Source: Chromatiales bacterium
GTDB taxonomy: Bacteria > Pseudomonadota > Gammaproteobacteria > UBA6429 > Thiohalophilaceae
DNA length: 7,386 nt
Assembly (NCBI GenBank): GCA_027057985.1
Contig: JALUTJ010000512.1
Span: forward strand, 1-7,386
Direction of reading: 5' to 3'
Made by a program: the position numbers and the translations under genes. Positions 1 through 6,029 of this stretch are shown in pieces; the stretch's first letter is position 1, and every line of letters starts with the position of its first letter. The notes beneath the pieces were generated by a model, which saw nothing but the letters and a program-made list of their open reading frames with translations, did no database searches and was not told where the DNA came from.

Positions 1-386
1 CCTTTAAGCGACTGCTTAAATGCACTTAAATCCGTGAGCATTGAATCAAAGGCATAATAAAACCCCTGATGAACAGGAAAGCCGGTATGTCCTGTTTTTA
101 CACCTGTATTCAGATCGGTTAATGCGTCATAAAGACCTTTTGTACCCTTTATAATGATAAAAGCCTGGTTTTGAAATCTACCTTTGCCTATACATAATAG
201 TGCTATAACGTGTTTTTTATTTATTATATATCCACCAGTTCTACCTTCAGCAAATGAATTCTGAGATATATTAAAATATTGTTTATTGTTCGCTATAAAA
301 AGCCGTCTGCTATGTTCCTCTTTAATACCGTAGATATTTGCTGCTAAGGTCGCAGCAAATTCAGGATTCAATGTTGAATTTTCCAT
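1..386 (-). CDS. Lipase class 3-like protein, probable T6SS-type lipase effector (partial, C-terminus outside window)
   Basis: The first 128 residues are visible and the frame runs open off the window edge. Residues 75-95 (AFIIIKGT...YDALTDLNTG) and 105-116 (VHQGFYYAFDSM) match the class 3 lipase fold (Lipase_3), where a 'RGT...DWLTDL' strand and a 'VHxGFxxxF' segment precede the GxSxG nucleophile elbow. That elbow, and the Asp and His of the triad, would lie beyond position 1 and cannot be checked. There is no N-terminal signal peptide, as expected for an effector delivered by a secretion machine rather than by Sec. I chose the ATG at 386 because GGAG at 399-396 lies 9 bases upstream, inside the last codons of the preceding gene, whose stop is only 3 bases away. 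The gene is AT-rich compared with the pyr operon, which suggests acquisition. The role as a phospholipase attacking membranes of rival cells is inferred from the family and the neighbour. A housekeeping or secreted lipase remains possible. Confidence 0.72.
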   Translation of the reverse strand, partial: MENSTLNPEFAATLAANIYGIKEEHSRRLFIANNKQYFNISQNSFAEGRTGGYIINKKHVIALLCIGKGRFQNQAFIIIKGTKGLYDALTDLNTGVKTGHTGFPVHQGFYYAFDSMLTDLSAFKQSLK

Positions 387-389
387 TTT

Positions 390-869
390 CTAATTCTCCA
401 TATTTAACTTACAGATGGTTAGTTTTCCATTACCAAAAGGTGCATCATAGTGTTTTTCTTCATCAGTTAGTTCGCATACAACATTAAATTTCTTGCCAAA
501 ATATTCCATATTTTCTTCTGCATTTCTTTTATCATTAAGCCATATTTCTCTGAATTCTCCATCGATATCAACTAATATTCTTTGTGGTATAACAAGTTCT
601 ATTGGCAGTAGTCGTGACACAGAACTCTCAAATACAGCAGGGAAGGTGACATAGCCCTGCTCATCAGTCATGCTTTCGTCATAACGTGGTTTGTTCCAGT
701 TCCACTCGCGTCTGACTTTAGTGTTTGCAACAGGTTTTCCATTCATTAATAAACGTGCTTTAACAGCAGAAAAGACGCAGGTTTTTCCGATTCCCAACAT
801 ATCAGCAGCTCCGGTAGTAAATAGTGAAAGTAATGCAATGGTAATAATTATTGTTATTGAAAGACGCAT
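390..869 (-). CDS. DUF6795-like exported protein, candidate immunity protein for the adjacent lipase
   Basis: This is a 159-residue protein. Residues 1-22 form a signal peptide (Arg2, a run of Ile/Leu, then a small-residue cleavage region near TTGAA); no lipobox is seen, so a soluble periplasmic protein is expected. The rest resembles the DUF6795 family: CVFSAVKARLLMNGKP at 31-46, a 'VANTKVRREW' strand, a 'TDEQGYVTFPAV' turn at 68-79, and a conserved 'CELTDEEK' near 132-139. The pattern of a small beta domain carrying 'NGKPV...TDEQGY' looks like a carboxypeptidase-regulatory-type sandwich. From memory, DUF6795 genes often sit next to lipase effectors and VgrG genes. The location in the periplasm would suit protection from a phospholipase delivered there. 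The start at 869 has AAGG at 880-877 upstream. It is AT-rich like the lipase gene and lies 3 bases before it. Immunity function is inference. Confidence 0.72.
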   Translation of the reverse strand: MRLSITIIITIALLSLFTTGAADMLGIGKTCVFSAVKARLLMNGKPVANTKVRREWNWNKPRYDESMTDEQGYVTFPAVFESSVSRLLPIELVIPQRILVDIDGEFREIWLNDKRNAEENMEYFGKKFNVVCELTDEEKHYDAPFGNGKLTICKLNMEN

Positions 870-949
870 TACTGCACCTTCAGTGTAAAGAGATTTATGT
901 AATAATCTGGAAAGAATGAATTAAGGGGTAAATTCAAAGATGGCATCAT
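869..949 (-). CDS. Possible 26-codon leader ORF upstream of the DUF6795-like gene
   Basis: Two tandem ATG codons (949 and 946) follow a good ribosome binding site (AAGGAA, 5 bases upstream). The frame runs 26 codons and stops at TAA 871-869, whose last base is the first base of the next gene's ATG (TAATG). This arrangement is typical of translational coupling. The peptide begins MMPSLNLPLN and contains FFPDYYINLF; I do not recognise it. The same frame stays open upstream to a TAG at 1009-1007, so it could instead be the tail of a decayed gene. Its existence as a protein is unproven. Confidence 0.35.
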   Translation of the reverse strand: MMPSLNLPLNSFFPDYYINLFTLKVQ

Positions 950-1000
950 AGAAATTCCTTTTCTTAAATTGTGGTATTCATTAAACAGGCTTGCCACTGG

Positions 1001-1032
1001 ATAATACTAATTAAACTTCATCTCAATGGCAA
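1001..1032 (-). promoter_or_regulatory. Candidate sigma70 promoter for the lipase/immunity cassette
   Basis: On the minus strand, TTGCCA (1032-1027, five of six bases of the -35 consensus) is followed after 17 bases by TAGTAT (1009-1004, four of six). An overlapping TATTAT at 1006-1001 is a better -10 but leaves 20 bases of spacing. Transcription would begin near 997 and run into the 26-codon ORF and the DUF6795-like gene. The site lies at the point where sequence turns AT-rich, and AT-rich DNA gives chance matches easily. Confidence 0.35.
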
Positions 1033-1128
1033 TATGCCTGGAAAAATTGCAGCAGTATCTGTACGCAGCCCGATATTCAGCGGGACTTCAGCTATTATTT
1101 CTCCGGGAAGACGGTGCCGTAAGAAAAA

Positions 1129-1998
1129 TTAAAATATGGTGTAGGCATCAAAGACCGGGCCATCGACGCAGACACGTTTCATTGCAGGGCCCTGTGGGGT
1201 TTGTACTTCGACTACGCAGCCTGCGCAGCCGCCAACGGCACAGGCCATAAATTCTTCCAGTGAGACCTGGCAGGGAAGATCAAATTCTTTTGCCAGTGTT
1301 GCTACGGCTTCCAGCATCGGGTGCGGTCCACAGGAATAAATTTCTACTTCATTACGTTGCTCATCACTCAATGCCTGTAACCAGTGCCGTGCAAGCTCGG
1401 TGACATAGCCTTCATAAGTCCCGGCATAGCCCTGCAGGCTGGCGAGCCGTGAGGCGATATTCCAGTCTTCAAGCAGGGGCATGGCGGCAATAACACCATC
1501 GGGCATACCCGGCACCATGATTTGAGAAGGTTGTGTGGTAAATGGAAAAGGTACTTCGGAACCCAGTATCACGAAGGGTTCATAATTGCCCTGTTGTTTA
1601 CAGTGTTCAGCAATAAAGATCATCGGCGGCATGCCAACACCACCGCCAATCAGCAGGGGACGTTTACGTTCTGGTTTGATATCGAAGGGTTTTCCAATCG
1701 GCCCCATGATATTGATTTTTTCACCGGCTTCACGCTGTGCCAGAAGCGCGGTACCTTCACCGAGGCGTTTATACAGAAAATCAACCCAGCCCAGATCTTT
1801 ATCCACGCGCATAATGGAAATGGGGCGGCGCATGGGACGTAAGGGGTGAACGCCAAGATGCGCAAAACTGCCGGGTCGGGCATGGGCGGCAATCTTCGGT
1901 GCATTGACACGCATAATAAACTGCTCACCTTCGTAAGGTGTGTGTGAAAGAATTTCGCAGTCTTCAACAAAAATGGTGTTACGGTGTTTCATCATCAT
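1129..1998 (-). CDS. pyrK: Dihydroorotate dehydrogenase electron transfer subunit-like iron-sulfur flavoprotein (PyrK-like)
   Basis: The 289-residue protein has the full layout of the PyrK/ferredoxin reductase family. An N-terminal FAD-binding barrel carries RRPISI at 57-62. A nucleotide-binding domain carries GGGVGMPP at 118-125 and CGPHPM at 223-228. A C-terminal [2Fe-2S] site is formed by Cys253, Cys258, Cys261 and Cys277, with the C-x4-C-x2-C-x15-C spacing and the typical 'KRVCVDGPVF' end. In the family this subunit passes electrons between NAD(H) and the catalytic PyrDB protein that oxidises dihydroorotate to orotate. It starts 33 bases after pyrC', so it is probably the last gene of the pyr operon. 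No pyrD lies in the window. The start at 1998 is one of three tandem ATGs and has only a weak AAGA-type ribosome site, so the start could be any of the three. A related reductase with another partner, such as a sulfur or hydrogenase-type subunit, cannot be excluded. Confidence 0.82.
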   Translation of the reverse strand: MMMKHRNTIFVEDCEILSHTPYEGEQFIMRVNAPKIAAHARPGSFAHLGVHPLRPMRRPISIMRVDKDLGWVDFLYKRLGEGTALLAQREAGEKINIMGPIGKPFDIKPERKRPLLIGGGVGMPPMIFIAEHCKQQGNYEPFVILGSEVPFPFTTQPSQIMVPGMPDGVIAAMPLLEDWNIASRLASLQGYAGTYEGYVTELARHWLQALSDEQRNEVEIYSCGPHPMLEAVATLAKEFDLPCQVSLEEFMACAVGGCAGCVVEVQTPQGPAMKRVCVDGPVFDAYTIF

Positions 1999-2031
1999 TT
2001 CTTTATCTTGTCAGGGCATGTATCAAGGCGT

Positions 2032-3306
2032 TTATTTAGCGCTATAAACCACTTTGCCATTGAGTAATGTATGTTGAACTTTGCCTTTTAATTCCCAGCC
2101 TTCGAAAGGACTGTTTTTACCGGCACTGATCATCTTGCTGCTGTCCATAATCCAGCTGGCCTCGGGATCATAAATACAGATATCGGCAGCTTCGCCCAGT
2201 GACAGGGTACCGGCATCGATGCCCAGTATTTTTGCCGGTTGTGCCGTGAGACGATTAATCACATCACTTAAGGACAGCTCATCGGTTAAACGCAGGGCCA
2301 GCGGCAGCAGGGTTTCCAGTGCACTGATACCCGGCTCGGTTTCACTGAACGGTGCCAGCTTGGCATCGGCATCGTGTGGTTCATGATCGGAACAGATAGC
2401 GGTTAAGTTATCGGTAGCCAGTGCCGAAATCAGTGCTTCGCGGTCTCGCTGGGTGCGAAGCGGTGGCCGGACATGGCAGTTGCTGTTGAAGAAGCCAATG
2501 TCCATCTCGGTCAGGTGCAGGTAATGTGCCGCGACATCGGCCGTGACCGGCAGACCATCATACTGGGCGCGGGCAATCATCTGTACCGCGCGGGCACTGG
2601 AGATATGGCAGAAATGAGCACGGACACCGGTTTGCTCGATCAGTAACAGGTCGCGGGCAATGGCATTGGTTTCGGCTGCTTCTGGAATGCCGGGTAAGCC
2701 AAGGCGGGTGCTGATGGCACCTTCATGGGCGCAACCACCCGCGGCCAGTCCCTTGTCCTCGGCATGCAGGAAAATGGTCATGTCACAGCTGGCGGCATAT
2801 TCCATGGCACGGCGCATCACCAGGTTATTACTGACGGGTTCGAGTGCATTACTGACGCCCACGCAGTTACCGAACTTTTTCAGTAATGCCATTTCACTGA
2901 GCTGTTCGCCCTTAAGGCCAGCGGTGAGTGCACCCAGGGTCACGATTTTGGCAAAGCCTGCCTCATTTGCACGCTGGTGTATTAGTTCTACCACCGAGGT
3001 GGTGTCGATAACCGGTGTGGTGTCGGGGGGGACACATACCGTGGTGATACCACTGGCTGCTGCAGCACGAGATTCGGAGGCGATGGTACCCTTGTTTTCC
3101 TGGCCCGGTTCACGCAGGCGGGCCCGCAGATCAACAATGCCGGGAATTACATGGCAGCCGCTGGCATCGATGGTTTCATCCAGGCTAAAACCTTCCGGCT
3201 GTCGACCAATGGCGGCAATACGACCTTCGGAAATATAGATATCCTGTTTTGCCTCGATGTTATTGGCCGGGTCGATCACAAGCCCGTTCGCGATCTTAAT
3301 CCGCAT
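2032..3306 (-). CDS. pyrX: Dihydroorotase-like protein, probably non-catalytic ATCase partner (PyrC'/PyrX type)
   Basis: This 424-residue amidohydrolase-fold protein has the length of class I dihydroorotases but lacks essential zinc ligands. The usual DxHxHxREPG motif reads DLRARLREPG at 59-68, so both histidines are arginine (61 and 63). The usual FSDDG segment, which holds a metal-bridging Asp, reads VGVSNALEP at 149-157. His181 (HAED), His234 (FCHISSA) and Asp307 (SDHEPH) are retained, and an expected NPPLR reads RPPLR at 280-284. The same pattern of loss is known for Pseudomonas PyrC', which has no dihydroorotase activity but is needed to assemble aspartate transcarbamoylase with PyrB. 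It overlaps pyrB by one base (TGATG), which implies translational coupling and supports a 1:1 complex. An active dihydroorotase should be encoded elsewhere in the genome. Databases often label such genes simply 'dihydroorotase'. Confidence 0.9.
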   Translation of the reverse strand: MRIKIANGLVIDPANNIEAKQDIYISEGRIAAIGRQPEGFSLDETIDASGCHVIPGIVDLRARLREPGQENKGTIASESRAAAASGITTVCVPPDTTPVIDTTSVVELIHQRANEAGFAKIVTLGALTAGLKGEQLSEMALLKKFGNCVGVSNALEPVSNNLVMRRAMEYAASCDMTIFLHAEDKGLAAGGCAHEGAISTRLGLPGIPEAAETNAIARDLLLIEQTGVRAHFCHISSARAVQMIARAQYDGLPVTADVAAHYLHLTEMDIGFFNSNCHVRPPLRTQRDREALISALATDNLTAICSDHEPHDADAKLAPFSETEPGISALETLLPLALRLTDELSLSDVINRLTAQPAKILGIDAGTLSLGEAADICIYDPEASWIMDSSKMISAGKNSPFEGWELKGKVQHTLLNGKVVYSAK

Positions 3307-4292
3307 CAGTCCTGCTCTCCGTTACTCTCTGCCACCGACATGCGACCGAGTGCCATCGCCATTACCGCCATGCGCACCGAGATGCCGTGGGTAACCTGTT
3401 CGAGAATCACCGATTGTGGGCCATCGGCAACCGAGGATTCGATTTCCACACCGCGGTTAATCGGCCCCGGGTGCATAACGATGGCATCGGCTTTGGCCAT
3501 CTTCAGCTTTTCTTCGGTCAGGCCGTACATGTGAAAGTATTCATGTTCACTCGGCAGTAATGCACCCTGCATGCGTTCGCGCTGCAGGCGCAGCATAATA
3601 ATGACATCCACACCCTGCAGTCCAAGGTGCATGTCGTGGTAAACATGCACACCCAGGTGTGCGGCTTCGCACGGAATAATGGTTTGTGGGCCGATGACCC
3701 GGATCTCTGGAACACCGAGGGTATTGAGGGCATGAATCTGCGAACGCGCAACGCGTGAATGCATGATGTCACCGACGATGGCAACACGCAGCCCGGTAAA
3801 GTCCTGCTTGTAGCGGCGGATGGTAAACATATCCAGCATGGCCTGGGTCGGGTGGGCATGGCGACCATCGCCGGCATTGATTACGCTGATATGCGGTGCC
3901 ACATGCTGAGCAATAAAGTGCGCCGCACCGCTGCTATTATGGCGAACCACGAACATGTCCACCTGCATGGCTTCAAGGTTATGCAGCATATCGAGCAGGC
4001 TTTCACCCTTGGTGGTTGCCGAGGTATTGATATTGATATTGAGCACATCAGCAGAAAGACGCTTGGCGGCAAGTTCAAACGTGGTTCGGGTGCGGGTGCT
4101 GGGCTCAAAGAACAGGTTGGCAATGGTCTTGCCCCGCAGTAGTGGCACTTTTTTCGCCTGGCGGTTGCCCAGCGAGGAAAAATTCTCGGCATAATCGAGA
4201 ATATCTACCAGCATCTGCTTTTTCAGCCCCTCGATAGTGAGAAAGTGCTGCAGCTTGCCATTACTGTCGAGCTGTATATCGTGTGACTTCAT
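3306..4292 (-). CDS. pyrB: Aspartate carbamoyltransferase catalytic chain
   Basis: PyrB makes carbamoyl-aspartate from carbamoyl phosphate and aspartate, the first committed step of pyrimidine synthesis. The 328-residue sequence has the carbamoyl phosphate motif STRTRTTFE at 65-73, the loop serine and lysine near TTKGES (93-98), HPTQ at 147-150, the aspartate-binding MLRLQRERM at 233-241, and HPGP at 274-277. It starts with a hydrophilic extension (about residues 1-16) before the first conserved helix, as in the Pseudomonas-type class A enzymes, where that extension takes part in nucleotide control. No pyrI regulatory subunit gene is present, and the dihydroorotase-like partner follows instead; both fit class A. 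The start overlaps the pyrR stop by four bases (ATGA) and has GGAGG a few bases upstream, so expression should be coupled to pyrR. Confidence 0.97.
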   Translation of the reverse strand: MKSHDIQLDSNGKLQHFLTIEGLKKQMLVDILDYAENFSSLGNRQAKKVPLLRGKTIANLFFEPSTRTRTTFELAAKRLSADVLNININTSATTKGESLLDMLHNLEAMQVDMFVVRHNSSGAAHFIAQHVAPHISVINAGDGRHAHPTQAMLDMFTIRRYKQDFTGLRVAIVGDIMHSRVARSQIHALNTLGVPEIRVIGPQTIIPCEAAHLGVHVYHDMHLGLQGVDVIIMLRLQRERMQGALLPSEHEYFHMYGLTEEKLKMAKADAIVMHPGPINRGVEIESSVADGPQSVILEQVTHGISVRMAVMAMALGRMSVAESNGEQD

Positions 4293-4819
4293 TTGCCCTC
4301 CGTGATATTGAGGGTCAGCTGTTCCGAGTCCGGGTTGCGGCTAAGCTTGATATGTTGTCTGGCACTGAGGCTAATGCGCGTTGCGGCCACATCGGCACAG
4401 ATGGGCAGCTCATGGTCACCGCGTTCGACCAGTACCGCGAGGATGACCGAGGCCGGGCGACCGTAATCAAAAATTTCATTCAGTGCAGCGCGAATGGTAC
4501 GGCCGGTATGCAGCACATCATCGACAAGAATAATGTGCTGGTCATCGACATTAAAGGGCAGGTTGGAAGGCTGCACCTGCGGGTGCATGCCGATGCGGGT
4601 AAAGTCATCGCGGTAAAAGGTAATATTCAGGGTGCCCAGTGGTTGCTGGATATCGAGGCGCCGGTGCAGTTCTTTTGCCACCCAGACGCCGCCGGTATGA
4701 ATACCGATCATCAGGGGTTTTTCAATTTGACGGGATTTTAATAATTGTCCCAGCTCGCCGGAAAGATTATCCAGCAGGGTTGATGTTTCGAGGTCCTGGC
4801 TTTGCGGGCGCTCTGTCAT
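4289..4819 (-). CDS. pyrR: Bifunctional pyr operon regulator / uracil phosphoribosyltransferase
   Basis: The 176-residue protein belongs to the type I phosphoribosyltransferase fold. The PRPP-binding loop is seen as [18 protein letters not shown] at 96-113, with the tandem Asp100-Asp101. The flexible hood region has 'FYRDDF' at 68-73, and '[10 protein letters not shown]' at 130-139 is characteristic of PyrR. In Bacillus PyrR binds pyr mRNA and causes attenuation; in Pseudomonas a PyrR in the same gene position affects pyr expression. Many members also make UMP from uracil and PRPP. I see no attenuator-like leader directly before it, since only 26 bases separate it from ruvX. Any regulatory target must lie inside ruvX, further upstream or elsewhere. 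The start at 4819 has only a poor ribosome site (TGGAT). The stop overlaps pyrB by four bases. Confidence 0.95.
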   Translation of the reverse strand: MTERPQSQDLETSTLLDNLSGELGQLLKSRQIEKPLMIGIHTGGVWVAKELHRRLDIQQPLGTLNITFYRDDFTRIGMHPQVQPSNLPFNVDDQHIILVDDVLHTGRTIRAALNEIFDYGRPASVILAVLVERGDHELPICADVAATRISLSARQHIKLSRNPDSEQLTLNITEGK

Positions 4820-4845
4820 TACGGATCCAGTTGTTGCGTGGCAGC

Positions 4846-5286
4846 TTATGTGTTTTGTTGCAACTCCATCCAGCTTTGCAGAATGAGCTGAGCTGCTATC
4901 ATATCAACTTGTGCCTTGTCTTGGAATACGGAAGCACCACTTGCTGTCAGCAGGCTTTCGGCCTCGTCTGAAGTCAGGCGCTCATCCATCAACTCGACCT
5001 TGAGCCGATAACGGCCATTTAACTGGTTGGCAAAGCGCTGTGCGGCGCGGGTCATATCCTGTTCATTGCCATCGAGGTGCAGCGGTAAGCCTACCACCAG
5101 CAGATCCGGCTGCCATTCTTCGATAAGCCTGGAAATGCCTTCCCAGTCGGGTTTGTGTTTTACCGCCCTGAGAGTGGTGAGCGCACGAGCCTGCGCCGTG
5201 ACTTCCTGTCCCACGGCCACACCAATGCGCTGGGTACCAAAGTCAAAGCCCAGCAGGGTGCGCTGGCCAACCGGGGTTTCAGCCAT
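4846..5286 (-). CDS. ruvX: RuvX/YqgF family RNase H-fold nuclease (pre-16S rRNA processing / Holliday junction resolvase-like)
   Basis: Starting at the ATG at 5286, the protein is 146 residues, close to the E. coli YqgF length of 138. The RNase H-fold motifs are GFDFGTQRIGVAVG at 13-26 with the acidic Asp15, 'DLLVVGLPLHLDG' at 61-73, 'DERLTSDEA' at 101-109, and 'QVDMIAAQLIL' at 126-136 with the C-terminal catalytic Asp128. The E. coli homologue takes part in maturing the 5' end of 16S rRNA and is essential. The frame is open further upstream, but those codons are the antisense-free overlap with yqgE and do not match the family, so I use the internal start. It overlaps the end of yqgE by eight bases and lacks a clear ribosome site, so translation probably depends on coupling. 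Pairing with yqgE is widespread in proteobacteria. Confidence 0.95.
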   Translation of the reverse strand: MAETPVGQRTLLGFDFGTQRIGVAVGQEVTAQARALTTLRAVKHKPDWEGISRLIEEWQPDLLVVGLPLHLDGNEQDMTRAAQRFANQLNGRYRLKVELMDERLTSDEAESLLTASGASVFQDKAQVDMIAAQLILQSWMELQQNT

Positions 5287-5857
5287 GGCCAACGTCGGTG
5301 GAGAGGTGCTGTAGCTCGATACCCATAGAAGCGGCAGCCGCCGTCCAGCGCAGTTCGGTTGGGGTCGAAAACAGAATATCCTTACGCGCCGGGACATTGA
5401 GCCAGGCATTTTCGGCAATTTCTTCTTCGAGCTGGTCGGCGCTCCAGCCGGCGTAACCGAGTGTGATGATATAGTTTTCCGGCGGGGTATTATCGGCATC
5501 GTAACCCTCGGCGATGGCCTGGATAATGTCGGCCGACATGGTGAGCCCAATATCGGGGCTTACCGCCAGGGTACTATCCCAGTTACCCACCGGTGTGTGC
5601 AGGATAAAACCACGCTCACTTTCCACCGGGCCACCATAATATATTGGTATATCGGCAACTTCGCTATCGACGATGTCGATATCAAGCTGCTGGCATAATT
5701 CGCTCAGGGTCAGTTCCAGTGGGCGGTTGATCACCAGGCCCATGGCGCCTTCTTCGTTATGCTCGCAGATATAGCTGACCGTCTGGTGGAAGTTGGGATC
5801 GGTAAGTCCCGGCATGGCCACGAGAAACTGGTTGCTAAGTGAAAAACGACTTGTCAT
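5279..5857 (-). CDS. yqgE: YqgE/AlgH family protein
   Basis: The protein is 192 residues from the ATG at 5857, like E. coli YqgE (187) and Pseudomonas AlgH (189). Family motifs are FLVAMPGL at 11-18, GAMGLVINRP at 37-46, YYGGPV at 73-78, RGFILH at 82-87, and ITLGYAGWSADQLE at 131-144. Its biochemical role is not settled; AlgH was first reported as influencing alginate synthesis in Pseudomonas. There is an in-frame start 54 bases upstream at 5911, but the added residues are not part of the family. The start at 5857 has no ribosome binding site. A promoter candidate placed so that transcription begins next to this ATG would explain this as leaderless translation. It heads the ruvX-pyr operon. 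Confidence 0.95.
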   Translation of the reverse strand: MTSRFSLSNQFLVAMPGLTDPNFHQTVSYICEHNEEGAMGLVINRPLELTLSELCQQLDIDIVDSEVADIPIYYGGPVESERGFILHTPVGNWDSTLAVSPDIGLTMSADIIQAIAEGYDADNTPPENYIITLGYAGWSADQLEEEIAENAWLNVPARKDILFSTPTELRWTAAAASMGIELQHLSTDVGHG

Positions 5858-5864
5858 AGTTTTA

Positions 5865-5893
5865 AGTATTGATGAGGCGAGCCTTGATATCAA
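5865..5893 (-). promoter_or_regulatory. Candidate sigma70 promoter of the yqgE-ruvX-pyr operon, possibly giving a leaderless mRNA
   Basis: On the minus strand, TTGATA (5893-5888, five of six -35 bases) is followed by exactly 17 bases and then AATACT (5870-5865, four of six -10 bases). The yqgE ATG begins 7 bases after the -10, so the transcript would start at or just before the start codon. This agrees with the absence of a ribosome site. The -35 lies inside the 12-base perfect palindrome CTTGATATCAAG (5883-5894), which could also be an operator. Confidence 0.4.
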
Positions 5894-5894
5894 G
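5883..5894. repeat. Perfect 12-base palindrome overlapping the yqgE -35 box
   Basis: CTTGATATCAAG reads the same on both strands. With flanking bases (5879-5897) the minus-strand RNA could pair as a 7-base-pair stem with one bulge and a 4-base loop, but no U-run follows, so it is not a terminator. It may be a protein binding site or chance. Confidence 0.4.
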
Positions 5895-5942
5895 CCCATT
5901 GTGATTATCATTGTCGGGTCGCTGGTTTTTCCGGGGGCTTTT

Positions 5943-5972
5943 TTGTATATTTTAACCGGTAAAAATCATAAT
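5943..5972 (+). promoter_or_regulatory. Candidate promoter for the small secreted protein gene, with a dyad in its spacer
   Basis: TTGTAT (5943-5948, three of six -35 bases) and CATAAT (5967-5972, five of six -10 bases) are 18 bases apart. The spacer is nearly filled by TTTTAACCGGTAAAAA (5950-5965), a 16-base near-palindrome with one mismatched pair around ACCGGT. A dyad placed there could bind a regulator. Transcription would start near 5979, giving a leader of about 50 bases before the GTG at 6030. Confidence 0.35.
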
Positions 5973-6029
5973 ATTTATACGGGTATCATTTCACCCTGTC
6001 TCAGACAAACAATCAAAATGGAGAATAAA

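Noticed and set aside
1045..1080. Hairpin after pyrK (CCCG/CGGG with an 8-base loop on the minus strand)
   Set aside because: The stem is short and is not followed directly by a run of T, so it cannot be called a terminator.
1018..1128. 36 open codons in the same frame directly after the pyrK stop
   Set aside because: PyrK already ends at the usual place after VCVDGPVF, so a readthrough extension or broken fusion is not needed; the short open stretch is probably chance.
1026..1250. A 74-codon plus-strand frame
   Set aside because: Its second half is antisense to the well-supported PyrK iron-sulfur region, it has no convincing ribosome site, and its sequence is arginine-rich in the way of shadow frames.
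2660..3238. A 192-codon plus-strand frame antisense to pyrC'
   Set aside because: Its composition is that of a shadow frame of a GC-balanced gene, it has no recognisable motif, and the minus-strand gene is certain.
4820..4845. PyrR-type attenuator before pyrR
   Set aside because: The gap is 26 bases, too short for anti-terminator and terminator structures, and no U-run hairpin is seen there.
5287..5550. N-terminal extension of ruvX
   Set aside because: The extra residues are only the yqgE coding sequence read in another frame. RuvX homologues start close to the GFDFGT motif, which fits the ATG at 5286.
5916..5946. G-rich stretch followed by six T residues, resembling a terminator
   Set aside because: Only short stems form (a 4-base GG/CC-type stem, or a 6-base AAGCCC/GGGCTT pairing with a long loop), and no plus-strand gene ends upstream of it.
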